Assembly (NCBI RefSeq): GCF_040054535.1
Contig: NC_090795.1
Location: forward strand, 4,191,501-4,255,500
DNA length: 64,000 nucleotides
Direction: 5' to 3'
Source: Antennarius striatus
Lineage: Eukaryota > Chordata > Actinopteri > Lophiiformes > Antennariidae
Each line of letters starts with the position of its first letter. The first letter of the stretch is position 1. Both the position numbers and the translations under genes were made by a program. Below the pieces are notes generated by a model that did not search any database, was not told the origin of the DNA, and worked only from the letters and a program-made list of their open reading frames with translations. Positions 38,901-51,300 of this stretch are shown one piece after another.

Positions 38901-40299
38901 GCTATTTGATCTCTGACTCCTTAATGGTTTGTTTTCTTTGTAATGAGCACTCTTTCCATTTTGTTGTCCTCTCTTCTGCTCTTGGCTAATCCTCCTGTGT
39001 TTTTTAGCCTGGACATCCTGATCTTCATTGGTTTGTTCTAAAGTCCTGTCCACATTTTCCCTTTGCCAGTTGGGTCTATCAGGACTAGCAATGGGATGTG
39101 CTGCTGAGTGAAAGGACTCAGCACCTCTGCTACCACCATATGGGCCAAAGTCATTTCCAGCTCTTTCCTGCCAAGAGCCAGAGCCACCAAAATTTCCATT
39201 TCTATTTCCTTCTCTTCTCCCTCTACCTCTGCCTCTACCTCGCCCTTTGGCTCCATCCTCATTTGGGTAGGGAGAACGCAGATGCATTGCATTATCTGAG
39301 TAATAGTAATCGGATGTGGGTGTCAAACCATGATGAAAGTGTCCATATTGTTGAGGAAGACCACTCTGGTTTCCTTCATTGTCATACCGGGGTCGGCCTC
39401 GTCTGGGTTTGTGCTGATATGGTTTATGATTGAACGCCTCATCTGGAGCGAAGTCGGGTGGGTCTGCAAACAGAAAACAAGGACTGCGTTGAAGCACTAA
39501 AGCTTTGTACATAATATAATTGGAGTTTGAGAAGGTAAAAAGTAGTCTCAGTCATTTTTGAAGTGGTTATTACTGAGGTTCTCATGATTTTACATTTTTA
39601 GCTGATGGATGTCATTCAAATTTAGTGACTGAGGATTCATCTGTAAATAATCCTTAAGTTTAATTCATTCTGTGATTGTACACGTACTAGTTAAGCAATA
39701 GGATGAAATCAACAATAAATAAATAAATAAATAAATACACATTGGGTCCATAAATCATAACATACAAGTTTTTGGAAAGAAATAAAGTTTATTTCCCTCA
39801 GCTAACAAGCTCCTAGCTTTTAGCATCTGATGCTACTGTGAACGCACAAGCCAAGTACGTGATTGTTAGCTTCTCTCCATCATGTCAGGTGTATCCAATG
39901 CTTTTAACTGCTCTTACATTTAACACGTACACTCTTACCTCCTGCTAATGGTCCGAGCTCACTGATTCGCTAATGTTAACAAAGCTAAACGTGTATCATA
40001 AATGGGAAACAAGCCAATACGTCAACTCGTAAATGTTTGGCCAAGTTGACCTGGGCTCACGTTAGCATTACCTCCAAGTTGGTCTCATCTAACATTAGCT
40101 CAAGTCAAGCTAGAATGTCATGTTAGCAGTTGAATCAACAGGACAGTCTAACGTCACAGAAGTGACAATCTGATATTTATATGCAAAAAAACAACAACTA
40201 TATTTATATAACTACATATACGTATACAGTATTTCTATTTTTATGGCATTTATCAGTTGGGCAATACTCATGACACTCACCCGAGTTCCCCTCAGCCAT
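32952..40299 (-). CDS. nfx1: NFX1, RING / NF-X1 zinc-finger / R3H regulator (23 coding exons)
   Basis: A nuclear factor known in mammals to bind the X-box of MHC class II promoters, to regulate TERT, and to act on mRNA with poly(A)-binding protein; its RING suggests ubiquitin-ligase activity. Coding exons: 40299-40281, 39463-38543, 38048-37887, 37618-37541, 37437-37332, 37013-36942, 36698-36559, 36468-36369, 36284-36067, 35930-35833, 35747-35717, 35633-35551, 35340-35232, 35115-34996, 34914-34835, 34756-34526, 34452-34379, 34294-34193, 33983-33852, 33763-33697, 33504-33359, 33269-33165, 33027-32952. The total is 3270 nt (1089 aa; human about 1120) and every junction is in frame. Domains: Arg/Gly/Ser-rich N-terminus to about residue 313, RING-type finger from about 327 (CMVCC) to about 383, serial Cys/His NF-X1 repeats about 395-880, R3H about 994-1045, conserved end IDYFDVQD. 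Exon 11 is only 31 nt. The 3' end has a broken duplicate downstream. Confidence 0.95.
33165..33504 (-). other. nfx1: R3H domain of NFX1 (exons 21 and 22)
   Basis: Exon 21 contains [19 protein letters not shown] and [13 protein letters not shown]; the R-x3-H signature is RKIIH. Exon 22 supplies [18 protein letters not shown]. This domain binds single-stranded nucleic acid in the family. Confidence 0.88.
37541..38048 (-). other. nfx1: RING-type zinc finger of NFX1 (exons 3 and 4)
   Basis: Exon 3 (38048-37887) carries [20 protein letters not shown] and [15 protein letters not shown]; exon 4 (37618-37541) completes it with WRCPACQNV. Spacing of Cys and His fits the variant RING of the NFX1 family. 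Confidence 0.88.
38049..38542 (-). other. nfx1: nfx1 intron 2
   Basis: 494 bp, AT-rich, with no additional exon or repeat recognised. Confidence 0.8.
38543..39463 (-). CDS. nfx1: nfx1 large exon 2, Arg/Gly/Ser-rich N-terminal region
   Basis: A single 921-nt exon coding residues 7-313, beginning [19 protein letters not shown] and ending SKETQT. It includes a GRGRGRGR run and many SR, RR and KR pairs, so it is probably disordered and nucleic-acid-binding. The human protein has a PAM2-like motif near the N-terminus; I see no equivalent here. The donor (CAG followed by GTAGTC) is weak. Confidence 0.88.
39464..40280 (-). other. nfx1: nfx1 intron 1
   Basis: 817 bp between the 19-nt first coding segment and the large exon 2. 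It contains an AAAT tetranucleotide array at about 39713-39737 and otherwise AT-rich sequence. Confidence 0.8.
39713..39737. repeat. (AAAT)n microsatellite
   Basis: About six AAAT units in nfx1 intron 1. Confidence 0.9.
40281..40299 (-). CDS. nfx1: nfx1 first coding exon segment
   Basis: ATG and five more codons (MAEGNS) plus one base, followed by a strong GTGAGT donor. The MAE start matches the family, which supports this ATG. Confidence 0.85.
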
Positions 40300-40560
40300 T
40301 GAAGTTGACGTCTGGTTGTTGCGGCTCCTACGCCGAAAGTTTAACAACAGGCTGTTTTATGAAAGATGACGGGCCTGTCCACGAATTCCACGACAACGTC
40401 CTCCCTTTTCAAGAGTGTTCTGGTGATTAAAATTGAGACGAACTCCTTTAAAAGCGGCAAAATATCACCTCCTTCTTCCCCGCTGTACTAACGCTAGCTT
40501 GATGCTAATGCGGCAACTAAAAGCGGAAGTTCCGGTCAGACCTGATTAAATAAAACACAA
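40300..40560 (-). promoter_or_regulatory. nfx1: nfx1 5' UTR and promoter region
   Basis: The sequence just upstream of the nfx1 ATG, with back-to-back ETS-type cores at 40522-40536 (agcggaagttccggt). No TATA box is evident. The transcription start is not located. Confidence 0.4.
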
Positions 40561-41690
40561 TTACAAGATACTCTACAGTACCTGAGATATTTTAACTTCT
40601 ATGAATAGACTTTCCCCGCTATTAAAATAAATAATTTCAAAAATATGTTTTGGACTGTAGATAGAAAAACCCATTCACTAACCAATGCAGTAACTAATTC
40701 GATGATCCGAGAGACTTTGAAGACGTTTGCTCCAAGCGGCCACAGGGTTGCGCTCCAGGTTGAATTGTTTCAGACTTTAATCCCTTTTATTCATTTTATT
40801 CCTTTTATCCCCATACTGAATAAAAGGAATATTTACATTATATGACAGAAGAAAATTTTATTCTAATCGGGACGATGTAATTTTAAATTAGTCTGACGGT
40901 AGTTGTTTAACTACTACACATTTCTTTAGCCAGTTACTTTAAAGATTGTTGAGGCTTATATCCAATTAGTCCAAATTCTGCAATTATCATCATTGTAAAA
41001 ACCTGGCAGACATTGCAACTCAAGTTTCCAGAAAGCCCATTTTAAAGTTTATCCTTTCTTCTGAAGTGAGAACTACATTGAAATAATCTCACCTGGTAAT
41101 TGCCCCTTGAGGACTAATAAAGTTTTTTGAGTTTTTAAATTTGAATTGGCACGTTCACCACAACCGATTGTTATTTTGTGTTAGTTCTTAACATTTTTTG
41201 CCTTCGAAAAATAATGGAATGACCGCTAACGTGTCTCACATCACGCATGCGTAAAGCGACTACTCGGCCCCCTAGACCAGGCAAGGTGGGTGGGAGAGAA
41301 ATGCGTCAAAACTAGCTAATGGGGACGAAATACCGGACATGAAGTAATTTGATTTTCTAAATAAAATAAGAAAATTCTATCACGATGTGAGCTATTTTCT
41401 ACCTGCACTTGTTACGAGAAACAAAATACAACCATTGGTATTAATTATTATAGCGATTTGAATTAATACCAGCAGGTGTTGTGTTTTGACACCCTAATGT
41501 TTTATATTTATCATCACATAATCTGGTCAATGATTGATTACAAATATAATAAAGTGCAACTGCAGATCTGAGTCGTCATGAACCTTTTACGTGTGACAAG
41601 CTTATTGCCATAACTTCATAAACATAACTAGTTGAAGCATCAATTACTCGTGTTGCTGTTAACAAAATAAAGTTACCGTCGGCTTTTATT
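40561..41690. other. nfx1-asap1 head-to-head intergenic region
   Basis: AT-rich DNA between divergent promoters. It contains an NRF1-like core CGCATGCG at 41244-41251 and a retroelement-like 3' tail at 41093-41145. No coding exon is supported. Confidence 0.6.
41093..41145 (+). repeat. LINE-like 3' tail fragment
   Basis: The segment ggtaattgccccttgaggac followed by taataaagttttttgag resembles the 3' end common to several fish non-LTR retrotransposons. It is short, so only the tail is claimed. Confidence 0.4.
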
Positions 41691-41699
41691 TTTACAACC

Positions 41700-41745
41700 C
41701 TAACCGGAAATCACGTTATAGTCCCCGGAAGCTTGACGTCGGCTC
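41700..41745 (+). promoter_or_regulatory. asap1: asap1 proximal promoter motifs
   Basis: An ETS-type core accggaaa at 41703-41710, a second ggaa at 41727-41730 and a CRE-like TGACGTC at 41734-41740 lie together just upstream of GC-rich sequence leading into the asap1 leader. No TATA box is seen. Confidence 0.4.
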
Positions 41746-42355
41746 CGAGGAGCTAGAGCGCGGCCGAGCAGAAGAGAGTGGTTGTGACTGTCTGCAGCAG
41801 CGTTTAGCATAAAAATCACTAACTACGGCTGAAGACGAGAGTACCAAGCCTATTCGCGGTTCGAGACAACCTCAGAAGAATATGGACTATTAAGAATTCT
41901 GAACGGAAGCTTGTGAAGGTGGGCTGTTTTGACGACAAGCGGTTTATTGAACATCTGCAGACCAAAATGAGGGCATCCGTTATTCTTTACGTTGCTTTTT
42001 CCTCCGAGGTTTAGTTGAGACGCAGAGTGACACTATTTATAAATGCGTCGCTTTTAGGCAACCCTCCGAAGAAATAGACACATCCTTTAGAAATATAGTC
42101 AATTCCCTCCTCCCATGGACCCAGGAGAACAGTGAAGTCATTCGAGAAGTCACCGGGGAAGAAGACGCGTCCTAATCATCTCTTCAGTTTAGCTTCAGTT
42201 TTGCGAGAACAACCCGTCCGTCCTCCATCGGATCGCTCACACCAGCCTGCCCCCCCCCCCCCCCGGCGTTTCTCTCTAGTTTTAAATCGTACATGGTTTT
42301 GGTTTTCTGAGCATTCATCGCCAATCCTACTGTGGGCATTTCCCCCCGTGAAAGG
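41746..42355 (+). other. asap1: probable asap1 5' leader
   Basis: GC-rich sequence between the promoter motifs and the asap1 ATG, with a C-run near 42249-42264. Three short upstream reading frames occur if it is unspliced (ATGs at 41882, 41967 and 42115). A possible leader intron could start at 41919 (AAG followed by GTGGGC). Confidence 0.45.
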
Positions 42356-45300
42356 ATGCCGGATCAAATATCGGTGTCCGAGTTTCTCTCGGAGACAACA
42401 GAGGATTACAATTCCCCGACCACGTCCAGCTTCACCACCCGACTGCAGAGCTGCAGGAACACCGTCAGTGTGCTGGAGGAGGTAAGGCCTGTCTGTGTGA
42501 TGAATGGGGTGCACAATTAAACTGCATAAAGAAATAAATAACTATATTAAAACCCTTAATGGAAATACAACAGGTTTTAATCATGGAGTTCAGTTAATAT
42601 CCAGCCAAGGTAATCAACCCCTACATCCAACTGGGGACATTTGTCAGCATTTCAAAATCCCACAAGAAGCCAAAATGGATTATAATAATGCACATCCACC
42701 CACATGTGAATGAAAATAATTGCATCTGTGGAGACACAGTTGCTGTGAAAGTGTTTTTTAAAAATTTTTTTTTAATTCATTACCTGATAAAAATCTGACA
42801 TTTCCCCCACATATAGTAGAAGCTGGTTTGCGTGGGTGAACACTCCTGTTGTGTATTTGTGAATCTGCTGCTCTTGACAGATATGTAGAGCAATAATAGG
42901 GGGGTGGATGGCTTTGGTGAAAGAGTATAGAGCATAGGAGGATGTGCACTCAGGCCTGCAGCTTTCTGTGTTCACTATTACATAACTGAGCTTCAGAGCA
43001 GGCTGGTAGGCTGTATCAGTGTGTCAGAGAAAGGCCTTCTCTAGTCACATCTAGTTGGTTCAGGATTGTAAAGATTCTTCAGTCTCATATAGGCCAGATC
43101 TCTTTTCACATAAGTGGTACAGAAACAGAACAGAAAGACATCCAGTCACATTCTGGTTTTTGTATTACCGTCAGTCTTATAGGCCAGGTATGGAAGTTAT
43201 AATGTGTGTTTCTCACCTTCTCACCTCTACCACTATTGCTGTCCATTAGCATCCTTCTTCCTATGATAAAAATGTTTGAAACACATGTTGCTGAAGTCGC
43301 AAGATTACTTAAATATCATGTTTGTTTGTCTAATCAGTTAAATCAACTTAACATGCTACCAACATTTAATTTGTGCTACTTTAAAGTGACTAAATTGGAG
43401 GTTATTTGCAATTTCTAAGTTCAAATGTAAACATAAAGATGAGTGGACAGCAACCAGAGATGAATGGTTGTAAAGGAACAAAACCAGGCCTGTTCTTCAC
43501 TTTAACACCCCCAACGTTACAATCCATCAGCCCTAACGTCAGTCCTTTACAAGCTTATAATAACTTAGTAATAGAAAATTTATCAAAACAGAACCGGGAC
43601 AGGAGTTTGCGTCTGCTGAGTGCGAGGGAAAAGGGGCTCGCATCATGTATCCCCTCTCTGGCTCTGCGCCTCTGAAGCAAGAGAGACTGCAGCAGGACAA
43701 ACGAAAAACATCTGTTCGAAAGGGTCGCCATGTGCGATGGGCTTCGGTAGCCACTCTGGAATTTTTTTGCAGAGATCACATGACAGGGAAGAGCGTTATT
43801 CTGGTATCAGAAAGGGAGCAACATGCTTGTCAATGTAAATGTAAGATAGAACTTAAACATTTCAGCAAGGATAGCTCACTCAGCCTCTTGGGTTACTTGG
43901 AAACATCCATAAGATGCAGATTGCGGTCAATGCACAAGCAGCAGACAGCCAACCTAAAGTCATTAGCAGTTAGATTAGTGCTGGTTTTAATGGGCTGTTT
44001 TAACCCTTCATAGACATGTGAGGATTCACGTGCATCACACACCCAACAGGTCCGCTGCAGCGAAGGATGAGTGCCTTCGGCGTCGCCTTGCCTCAAGTAC
44101 AACATTTAAATGTTTTGTGTTCTTACTGAGCTGTGTTCCCTTGCTCAACTTACAGCAGTCAACCCATTTCCTTGTTGACAAGGTAAATTATGCAAAGGAA
44201 CGACTTGAATATTTAATACTGTAACTTGAGTGTGTGAGTTAACCCACCGGAAGGTAGACTTCATTCTCCAAGTCGTGTGAAGGTGCAAAGAAAGGTGCAA
44301 AAAGAAGTCGTCACAGCATCATTTCATCTTAATTCAGCAACACTCTTTAATTATTGATCTGTGTATAATGAAACACAGGCTTTCATGACTCATCAGCCTC
44401 CACCTCCACCCAACATTCCGCTCTCTGGTTGCAGCAGGGCACACAAAGTAATAGAATTGAAAATTGAATTAGATTTTTTTAAACTCAATTCCAGATCTGA
44501 GCACCTTTTTTTTAAGTAGTCACACGTTGTGGTTATCAAAGGGAGAACCAGAGGGGGAAAAAAATGCTTAATGGGACCTTCCTACCTTCTCTTAAGAGCC
44601 ACCCTGAGGACAAACAGGACATTTTTAGCATCACTATGAAACCAGAGAGAAAGAGAATCACCGTAGGTATCTCAGGGCCTCGTTCATGAGTGAACATAAA
44701 CAGTGAGATGGACAGGCGGTATATTGAATGCCAGACTGTCATGTTGAACAGGGGGCTGAGGTAGAATGCAAAGTCCTCAAGTTATCAGTGGGCTTCCCTC
44801 AGCTACAGGTATAGTCATGATCCCTGGGTAGTGATCAAAATAACGAGATTGTGAATACAAGCTGTGGCTATGAGCTTCCTTCATTGACTGGCCATGCTGA
44901 GCTTTAGCGTTAGCAGATGGGATATCCAGAGGGAGTCGGGGGCTCCTTCACATGGAAAGGAGCCAGTGGAGATGGTTCAGAGATGTGATGGAGATCCCTC
45001 TAGTTGCTTATCTCCTCAGATTTTTCAGTGACATGTAACAGGAAGGAGTCCCTGGAGAAAGACCCAAAACTGGCTCAATGGATCACACATTTTATCTCAC
45101 GTAGGGATCCCAATGGGGGCCGACACGACCCAATCTCAAACAAGTGAAAGGACATGGAATGAAAAATCTCCCTGAGTATTTTTTAAATTCTTGTCAATAA
45201 GAATCTTCACCTTCACCAGATGTTTTTCTGAGAGCCTGAATCGTGTGAAGTAGTTTCCTTTAAGACACTGGTTAAACATTACCTTGCACTGCCTGAGTTC

Positions 45301-48300
45301 CTTATCATTAACATAGACTATTGATCATCTAATTGATTAGTCACCAGACAGAAAAGATTTAATCAAGTTTGATTAAATCAGTCATTGTCTGCAGAATTAT
45401 CAAGTTTCTGCAACTGTTCTCTGTTCACCTTTGACTTTTTGACTTGGTGTTAATGATTGCAGCCTACAATATTGCACATTATTCCTGATGAGAAAAGAAG
45501 GGATACTCCAAACTTAACAATTTAGTATACATCTAAACAAATGTTCTCTTTCCATGCAGCAGAAATATGACATTTTGCTAAAACGGATGCGTTCAAGGTT
45601 ATTACCCCGTGACCCTCCTGCTCTCTCAGATTTTCTCTGATACGAGTTTAAATTGACAGCGGGGGGCACTTGTTCTACCCCCGTGGGCATGTACCTTCTC
45701 GCTATTTACCTCACAGATGTCACTTTGCGTCATTTGGTTTGCTTTGCTAAACCGCAGAGCCCCAGCAGCGATTGAGGGGGAAGCCCTCATTGCGTTGGCA
45801 TTCCTTTGAGCGTGCCTCTGTCCACATCACATGGGCCAGAGCAGGAAAATGTTGACTTTTCACAGTCATTGTATTCAAGCATGGCTGAGCTTGACTTAAT
45901 AGGCAGCGGTCCTTTTATATTCTTTCACTTTTACATAACGTCCTTTTCAATGGCATCATTTTAAGCTTGAGTCTCTTCAGAGGGATATTGCTATTCTGAT
46001 GCAAAAAAAAAGTCCAAGAAAAAGAATCAGTCGCGACCCAGAAAGAGTGTGTAGAAAATGAATTCTATGTAAAATGAGTTCCTTCTATGCGAACAGCATA
46101 ACCATGTTTAATTATCATCACACAATCACACACAACTTAAAAGACTTTGGGTCATCACTGCTTCGTCTCGTGGAAGACTTTTTATATGTAGGGTTGTTGT
46201 TTGAAGGGCAACTTAGGCAACATCCTAGACGAGCCGCAGTCATGTGAGTCTTCAGCCGGTCACATGTAGCATCCAGTGGACTGTCAGAACAATGCCTGCA
46301 CAGATAGCACATAAGGTTAGCTTTCTTTCCCTCGCATATTTGGTCGTTAAGGATTAGAAGATGAGTTGTCTGCTTTTTAAACCATTCTTGATCCATTTGA
46401 AAGTCTTATTTAACGGGGTATAACGGGAGCATATGTGTTCTGTCCGTGGGGAATGCATTATGTTATATACTACAGTTTGTATCCCAGTCTTTTTGTGAAA
46501 CTTAAGTACTGTACTCTAACAGATTAAAAAAACTTGTTTTATGTTATGTTTAGCTGTGTATGGTAATTACACAGACTTTGACATGTCTTTGCTTGATTTA
46601 GCTCTGTATTTCAGGCCACTTTTAGTACCCGCTTACCACAGAAAAGAGGTAGAAATGCTGAATCTCTGAAAGAATTGTAGGTGTTTATAATACTTTATAA
46701 TTAACAATGTATTGGAGGCTCCATTCTGCAACATTGCAGCTGAGGCACACAGCTGTGGCTGGATCAATTATTGATGAAGTTATAGCTTTTTATTCATTAC
46801 CAGTCCCACTGTATTGTGTGAGAGAACAGGAACGTTTTTCATCCAGTGGTGGCACTACTCACATGACGTATTGTTGTAGTTAAACTGAACTGTAAAAAAA
46901 AAGTCCAAAAAGCAATGCAAGCGGACATTTCCTTGATTCATAAACTCATCTTTGACGTTTTTAGTGCCCATGAAATGGTCTTGTTGAAATGGTGTTGTAT
47001 AATACAGCAGTAACACCACTCATTGGCAATGCGTGTGTATTTCTTTTTGTAGCTCAGGTATTATCGACCCTTTTGACCTAGTTTTTTTAACTTTTCAGTG
47101 TTAAAGCAGTAAAATCGACTTCTCTGTGTGGATATGTTTCAGAATGTTCCTTCAGATTGGAGCTGCGATTTTGGCTCGCTGACTGCATCCAGTCGGGCAG
47201 CTTCTCACAATTTTATCAAATTTAATTCTTTGCCTCAAAGTAATCATGTAATCAATTGCGTGATTATGCAAACATCAGTTGATGCTTGTTGACCAAAGTA
47301 AAATTGGAGCAAAGAGAAAATGCAAAAGAATGAGTGGAAGTTGATGACGAAGACCAATAAAATGTTAGAATTCTGAAAATTTAAAATCCAATTTTTCTCC
47401 TCTAATTTGGCTGCTTTTATTTGCTAGCATAGGACAAGTTCCCTGGTAACAGTGAATTAATTGAACGCATGAATATAAAGAAGTAGAAAACAATCTGAAC
47501 AGCTGAGGCCATATTTCCAAATGGTTACTTCTATCACCAGTCTTGTTGCATCATTTAAATGCACATTGATACTGAGCCTGAGTTTCTTCTGCAGTTTCCA
47601 ATGACATATTTATGCAAAGTGAGCTCTTAAAGGTCCACTTCCATCAAGAACAAGTGCCGGCAGTGACGTGTCTGCCTCTCTTCCATCCCTGTCAGAATAA
47701 TAGATGGGTTGTGTGCATCCTCCGGTGTCTTAGGTTTCCTGCTGATTATTCTGGAGGGTTACGGCATTACTTCTAAATGGTTACATCAATTAGAAGTCTC
47801 TTTGTTGCATCACTTTAAATGTAAATTAATTCCAACCAGAAGTTTCTACGACAGGGTTTGGATATCATCAGAAAGGGGTTACGCAATGATTTTAAATAGT
47901 ACCAGTTTCGCAACAGTTCTCAGTGATGTACTTGAGTGAACCGAGCTTTTAAGACCCAACTTACATCAAGATCAAGCACATAGAGCGACTGATCGAACAA
48001 TATGTCTGCATTTCACCCATCCCTGCCAGAATACAGACTTAGGTTTCTCACGAGTAATAAATCACATTTACCTCCCATCTCAACATCCACTTTGTATGAG
48101 TGTGTACGAGTGTGCGGTGGTTGTCAGAGGGGATGTAGAGCGTTCAATGTTAAATGCATTTTGGACTCAGGTGAGTCCAGATTTTTGCATCCTTTGAAAG
48201 TGACCACAGCGATTAGATAAAAGAGCGTCCGAACGGGCTGTTTTCAATCTCCCTCTATAAATACTAACAAACCTCTAAGCTCTGCTGTGGTCGGGGTCCC

Positions 48301-51300
48301 ACAACGGGAGGCGAGACTCTGTTGTGTTGCTTGTTTGTCGCCTTGTTTGCCGTCTGCGGCTGCAATCTGATAATCAGTTTGTGGGCCACAGCTGTTGGCC
48401 TACCTTCCTGCCACAGCTGCACTATGTATATCATCAAGGGCTATTAGCTGGCAGCGGATTAGCCTCAGACCACACTACTCCAGCTCTCTGATCCCTTTGC
48501 TCTCACCCAGATTTAGGCGAGGAAGACTGGGCCAGTGTTCACATCTGTCTTCAGGCTTCTTCGCCCGGATAGATGGTGTTAAAGTCTCCCTCCCATCAGC
48601 AGCCATTTTAATGACTGATGGAGAGATTCAGTGTCGCTACCAAGAAAGATTCAGCCTCAGAAATGATGTGTTATGTCTGCTTTTAATGAAGGCTAATGAC
48701 AAGAATTGAACCATTGTACCATTGTAGTCCAGATTGTTGTATCCCAAAAACTACTACATGGACTGAAAAGTCAGACGGTTTCTTGACTGTGCAGCCAGCT
48801 TCAGTGTTGTGGGTTGTGATGAAACACTTGCAAACCTAATAACATCTCCATCTATTCATCCTTCTTTTGCAGGCTAACTGCAGTGACAATTGCTAAAGTT
48901 TATACATCAGGGTCTATAAACAATCCATCCTGTTCTACTGTTTTTTTGTTTTTTTTTACCTTATTATTTTATGTGTAACTGTTTGGCTGCAAAACAACAA
49001 TGGCTCCACTTCATCATTTCGTCTATATTTCTTCATCTGTGATTTATTTCAGTGTAGCAATAACAATGTTAGCCCTGCGGAGACACAGCCTTGTCCTGTG
49101 ATCATCGTCTATCTTGCTGAGGCCTGAAGGATACGTGGTTCATCTCTGTCCATGAGCTTTGATGGTGTTTGGCCCTGGAGCATATCTGTGTGTGTGCGTG
49201 TGTGTGTGTGTGCATGTGTGTGTGTGTGTGTGTAAACCACAGCTAAACATTTGATGAAGCTTTTCAACGTCCAATTTCCATACTGTCTTTCTCTGGACCA
49301 CCAGGGGTCTGCCGAGGTCATTCAAGCCTGGAGGAATCTGCTATCCTGAAGTTGTTTACATCTTTGTTCTAATGACTTTTTATGTCAGTAAAAGGTGTTA
49401 TGTCACTTACTTTCCTCTGCATCAGCAAAAAGCTGGAGCCCGTATTCTCTGGATGTTGTCAAATGAGCAGTTGAAATGTAACAGCGGTGCAGGTTTTGGT
49501 TGGGAGTTGTCCAGTCTGTCCAGTTGCTCTCAGATGAGCCAAAAAGCCCGTGGGAGTGGATACACCTGTGGGTTGGGAATAGCTGGTCTTTCACCCAGCA
49601 GTGTCCCATAAAGTGTGAAATTCGAGACTTGTCTGCAGGAAAACTTCAAGGAATGCTGCAAAGCGCTCTGCAGAGCCTGTGACTTTGGCCAAGGACTCAT
49701 GACCGAGTGGTGCGCAGGAATGTTGCTCAGAGGCCAGAGGAATCATTTCACTTCTGATTGTAAATGCTTATCAAGAGATATTCATGGCCTAGTGTCCAAA
49801 AGATTTACAACACAGATAGCTGCTGGTTGAAAACGGAGCTGATAATAAAGAGACCAAAACATGTAGTGGTTTATTTAAGTATTTTTTTTATCAGCCCTAG
49901 TTTGTTACGCAAGACAATTTTTGATCTTTTGCCAGTTCTTTTGCGGTTCTTTTTAACTCTATTATAAATGATCAATACTCAAACATAGAGGATTTAATGT
50001 TCATATAATCAACCAGATTCTTTTTCCATCATTGTTTGACTCATGTCTGAACAGCCTAAACACATGTTTGTTACTGATTAACAAGATGACAATAGTGGAA
50101 CAAAACACGCAAGAACAGTTTTGGTTTCGGTTTGCTATTCATAAGAATAAATCTGTTTCAGTTAGTGATTTGTTCCATGAAGTTCCCAGAAAACCTGACA
50201 TATTGAACTATCCTGTTTTGTCTAATAATGGTGTCATAATGAACTAAAAAAACTACTGTATTCCCATCTGACTGTCAACAACCCCCAAATGTTTGATTTG
50301 TTCGATAAAAAGAACAGATTGCTTGGTAACAGAATATTAGCGAATTAATTTCCTGCTGATCACGGTGTCATGCAGCCTGAACTGCCGTTATCACAGAAAG
50401 ACAGGTTTTTAAACTTAATATCAGTGAAAAATGATAATATGTGATGTGTATTTAGGTTTGTAGGTTCATATTCCTCAGGAAACAAACAACCTCTTTTTTG
50501 TGCTGCTTACTGTTTTGTCATTATATCAGATTTAACGCTATGACAGCTAACACTTTTAAATCAACTGCCAGTACCTCCTACTATTCAATAATGACATGAG
50601 ATTAAGGTTTGCATTGTGTTTCACATCAGGTGAGTGTGAGTGTATTTGTGAAAACATGCTCAAAGCTCTGGAAATGAGTGCTGAGCTCGACGAGAGAGTG
50701 CTGCAGAGAGAAACCGACGGATGATGTGTGAATGTAACACCCCAGCACGCACGGCTTGACTTTCCTGCTGCACGCATGCGCTGCCAGTTCCTGTGTTAAA
50801 TGTCTGGAGATCTGGAGCAAAGAGTGAGGATCTAAGCTGTTAGACGGCCTAACCAAACTCATTTCTGTTTCAGAGAGCAGCGCTCTAATGGAAGCAATGT
50901 AGACTGGAGTCATCTATGACCTGTATTGACTTCTTATAGTGACCAATAGCATTAGCATGTCCGGTATGCTGGCTCATTAGAGCAAATGTGTATTTCAAAC
51001 CACCATGAAGAGTGTTTCTATCACTGCTAACCGCTGGCTCAAGTTTGGTTTTCAGCAGCTTTTGGTTTCACTCCGTTTAATCTATGGACTCATATTTTTT
51101 AATTCTCTGTCAAAGTGAGTGGTTTGAGCTTTCCCTGCAGGGCATTTAAAATGGAGGTCAGCATAAAGGGAATTAAATTCAAAAAGCATTCCGTAGAGAA
51201 GCCACATCTGGACAGCAAACATTATAGGTCCTCTATGTTCAATTTCAATTTAAAATAGTGTTTTGACATTTTGTTTAGCATTAGCATAAGAATTAGCGTC

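Noticed and set aside
39038..39433. Alternative open frames within nfx1 exon 2
   Set aside because: They are shadow frames of the Arg/Gly-rich coding sequence. Only the frame joining [11 protein letters not shown] to SKETQTG continues into the RING exon.
42132..42485. 117-codon frame overlapping the asap1 first exon
   Set aside because: It starts at GTG and is in a different frame from MPDQISVSEF, which is the conserved family start.
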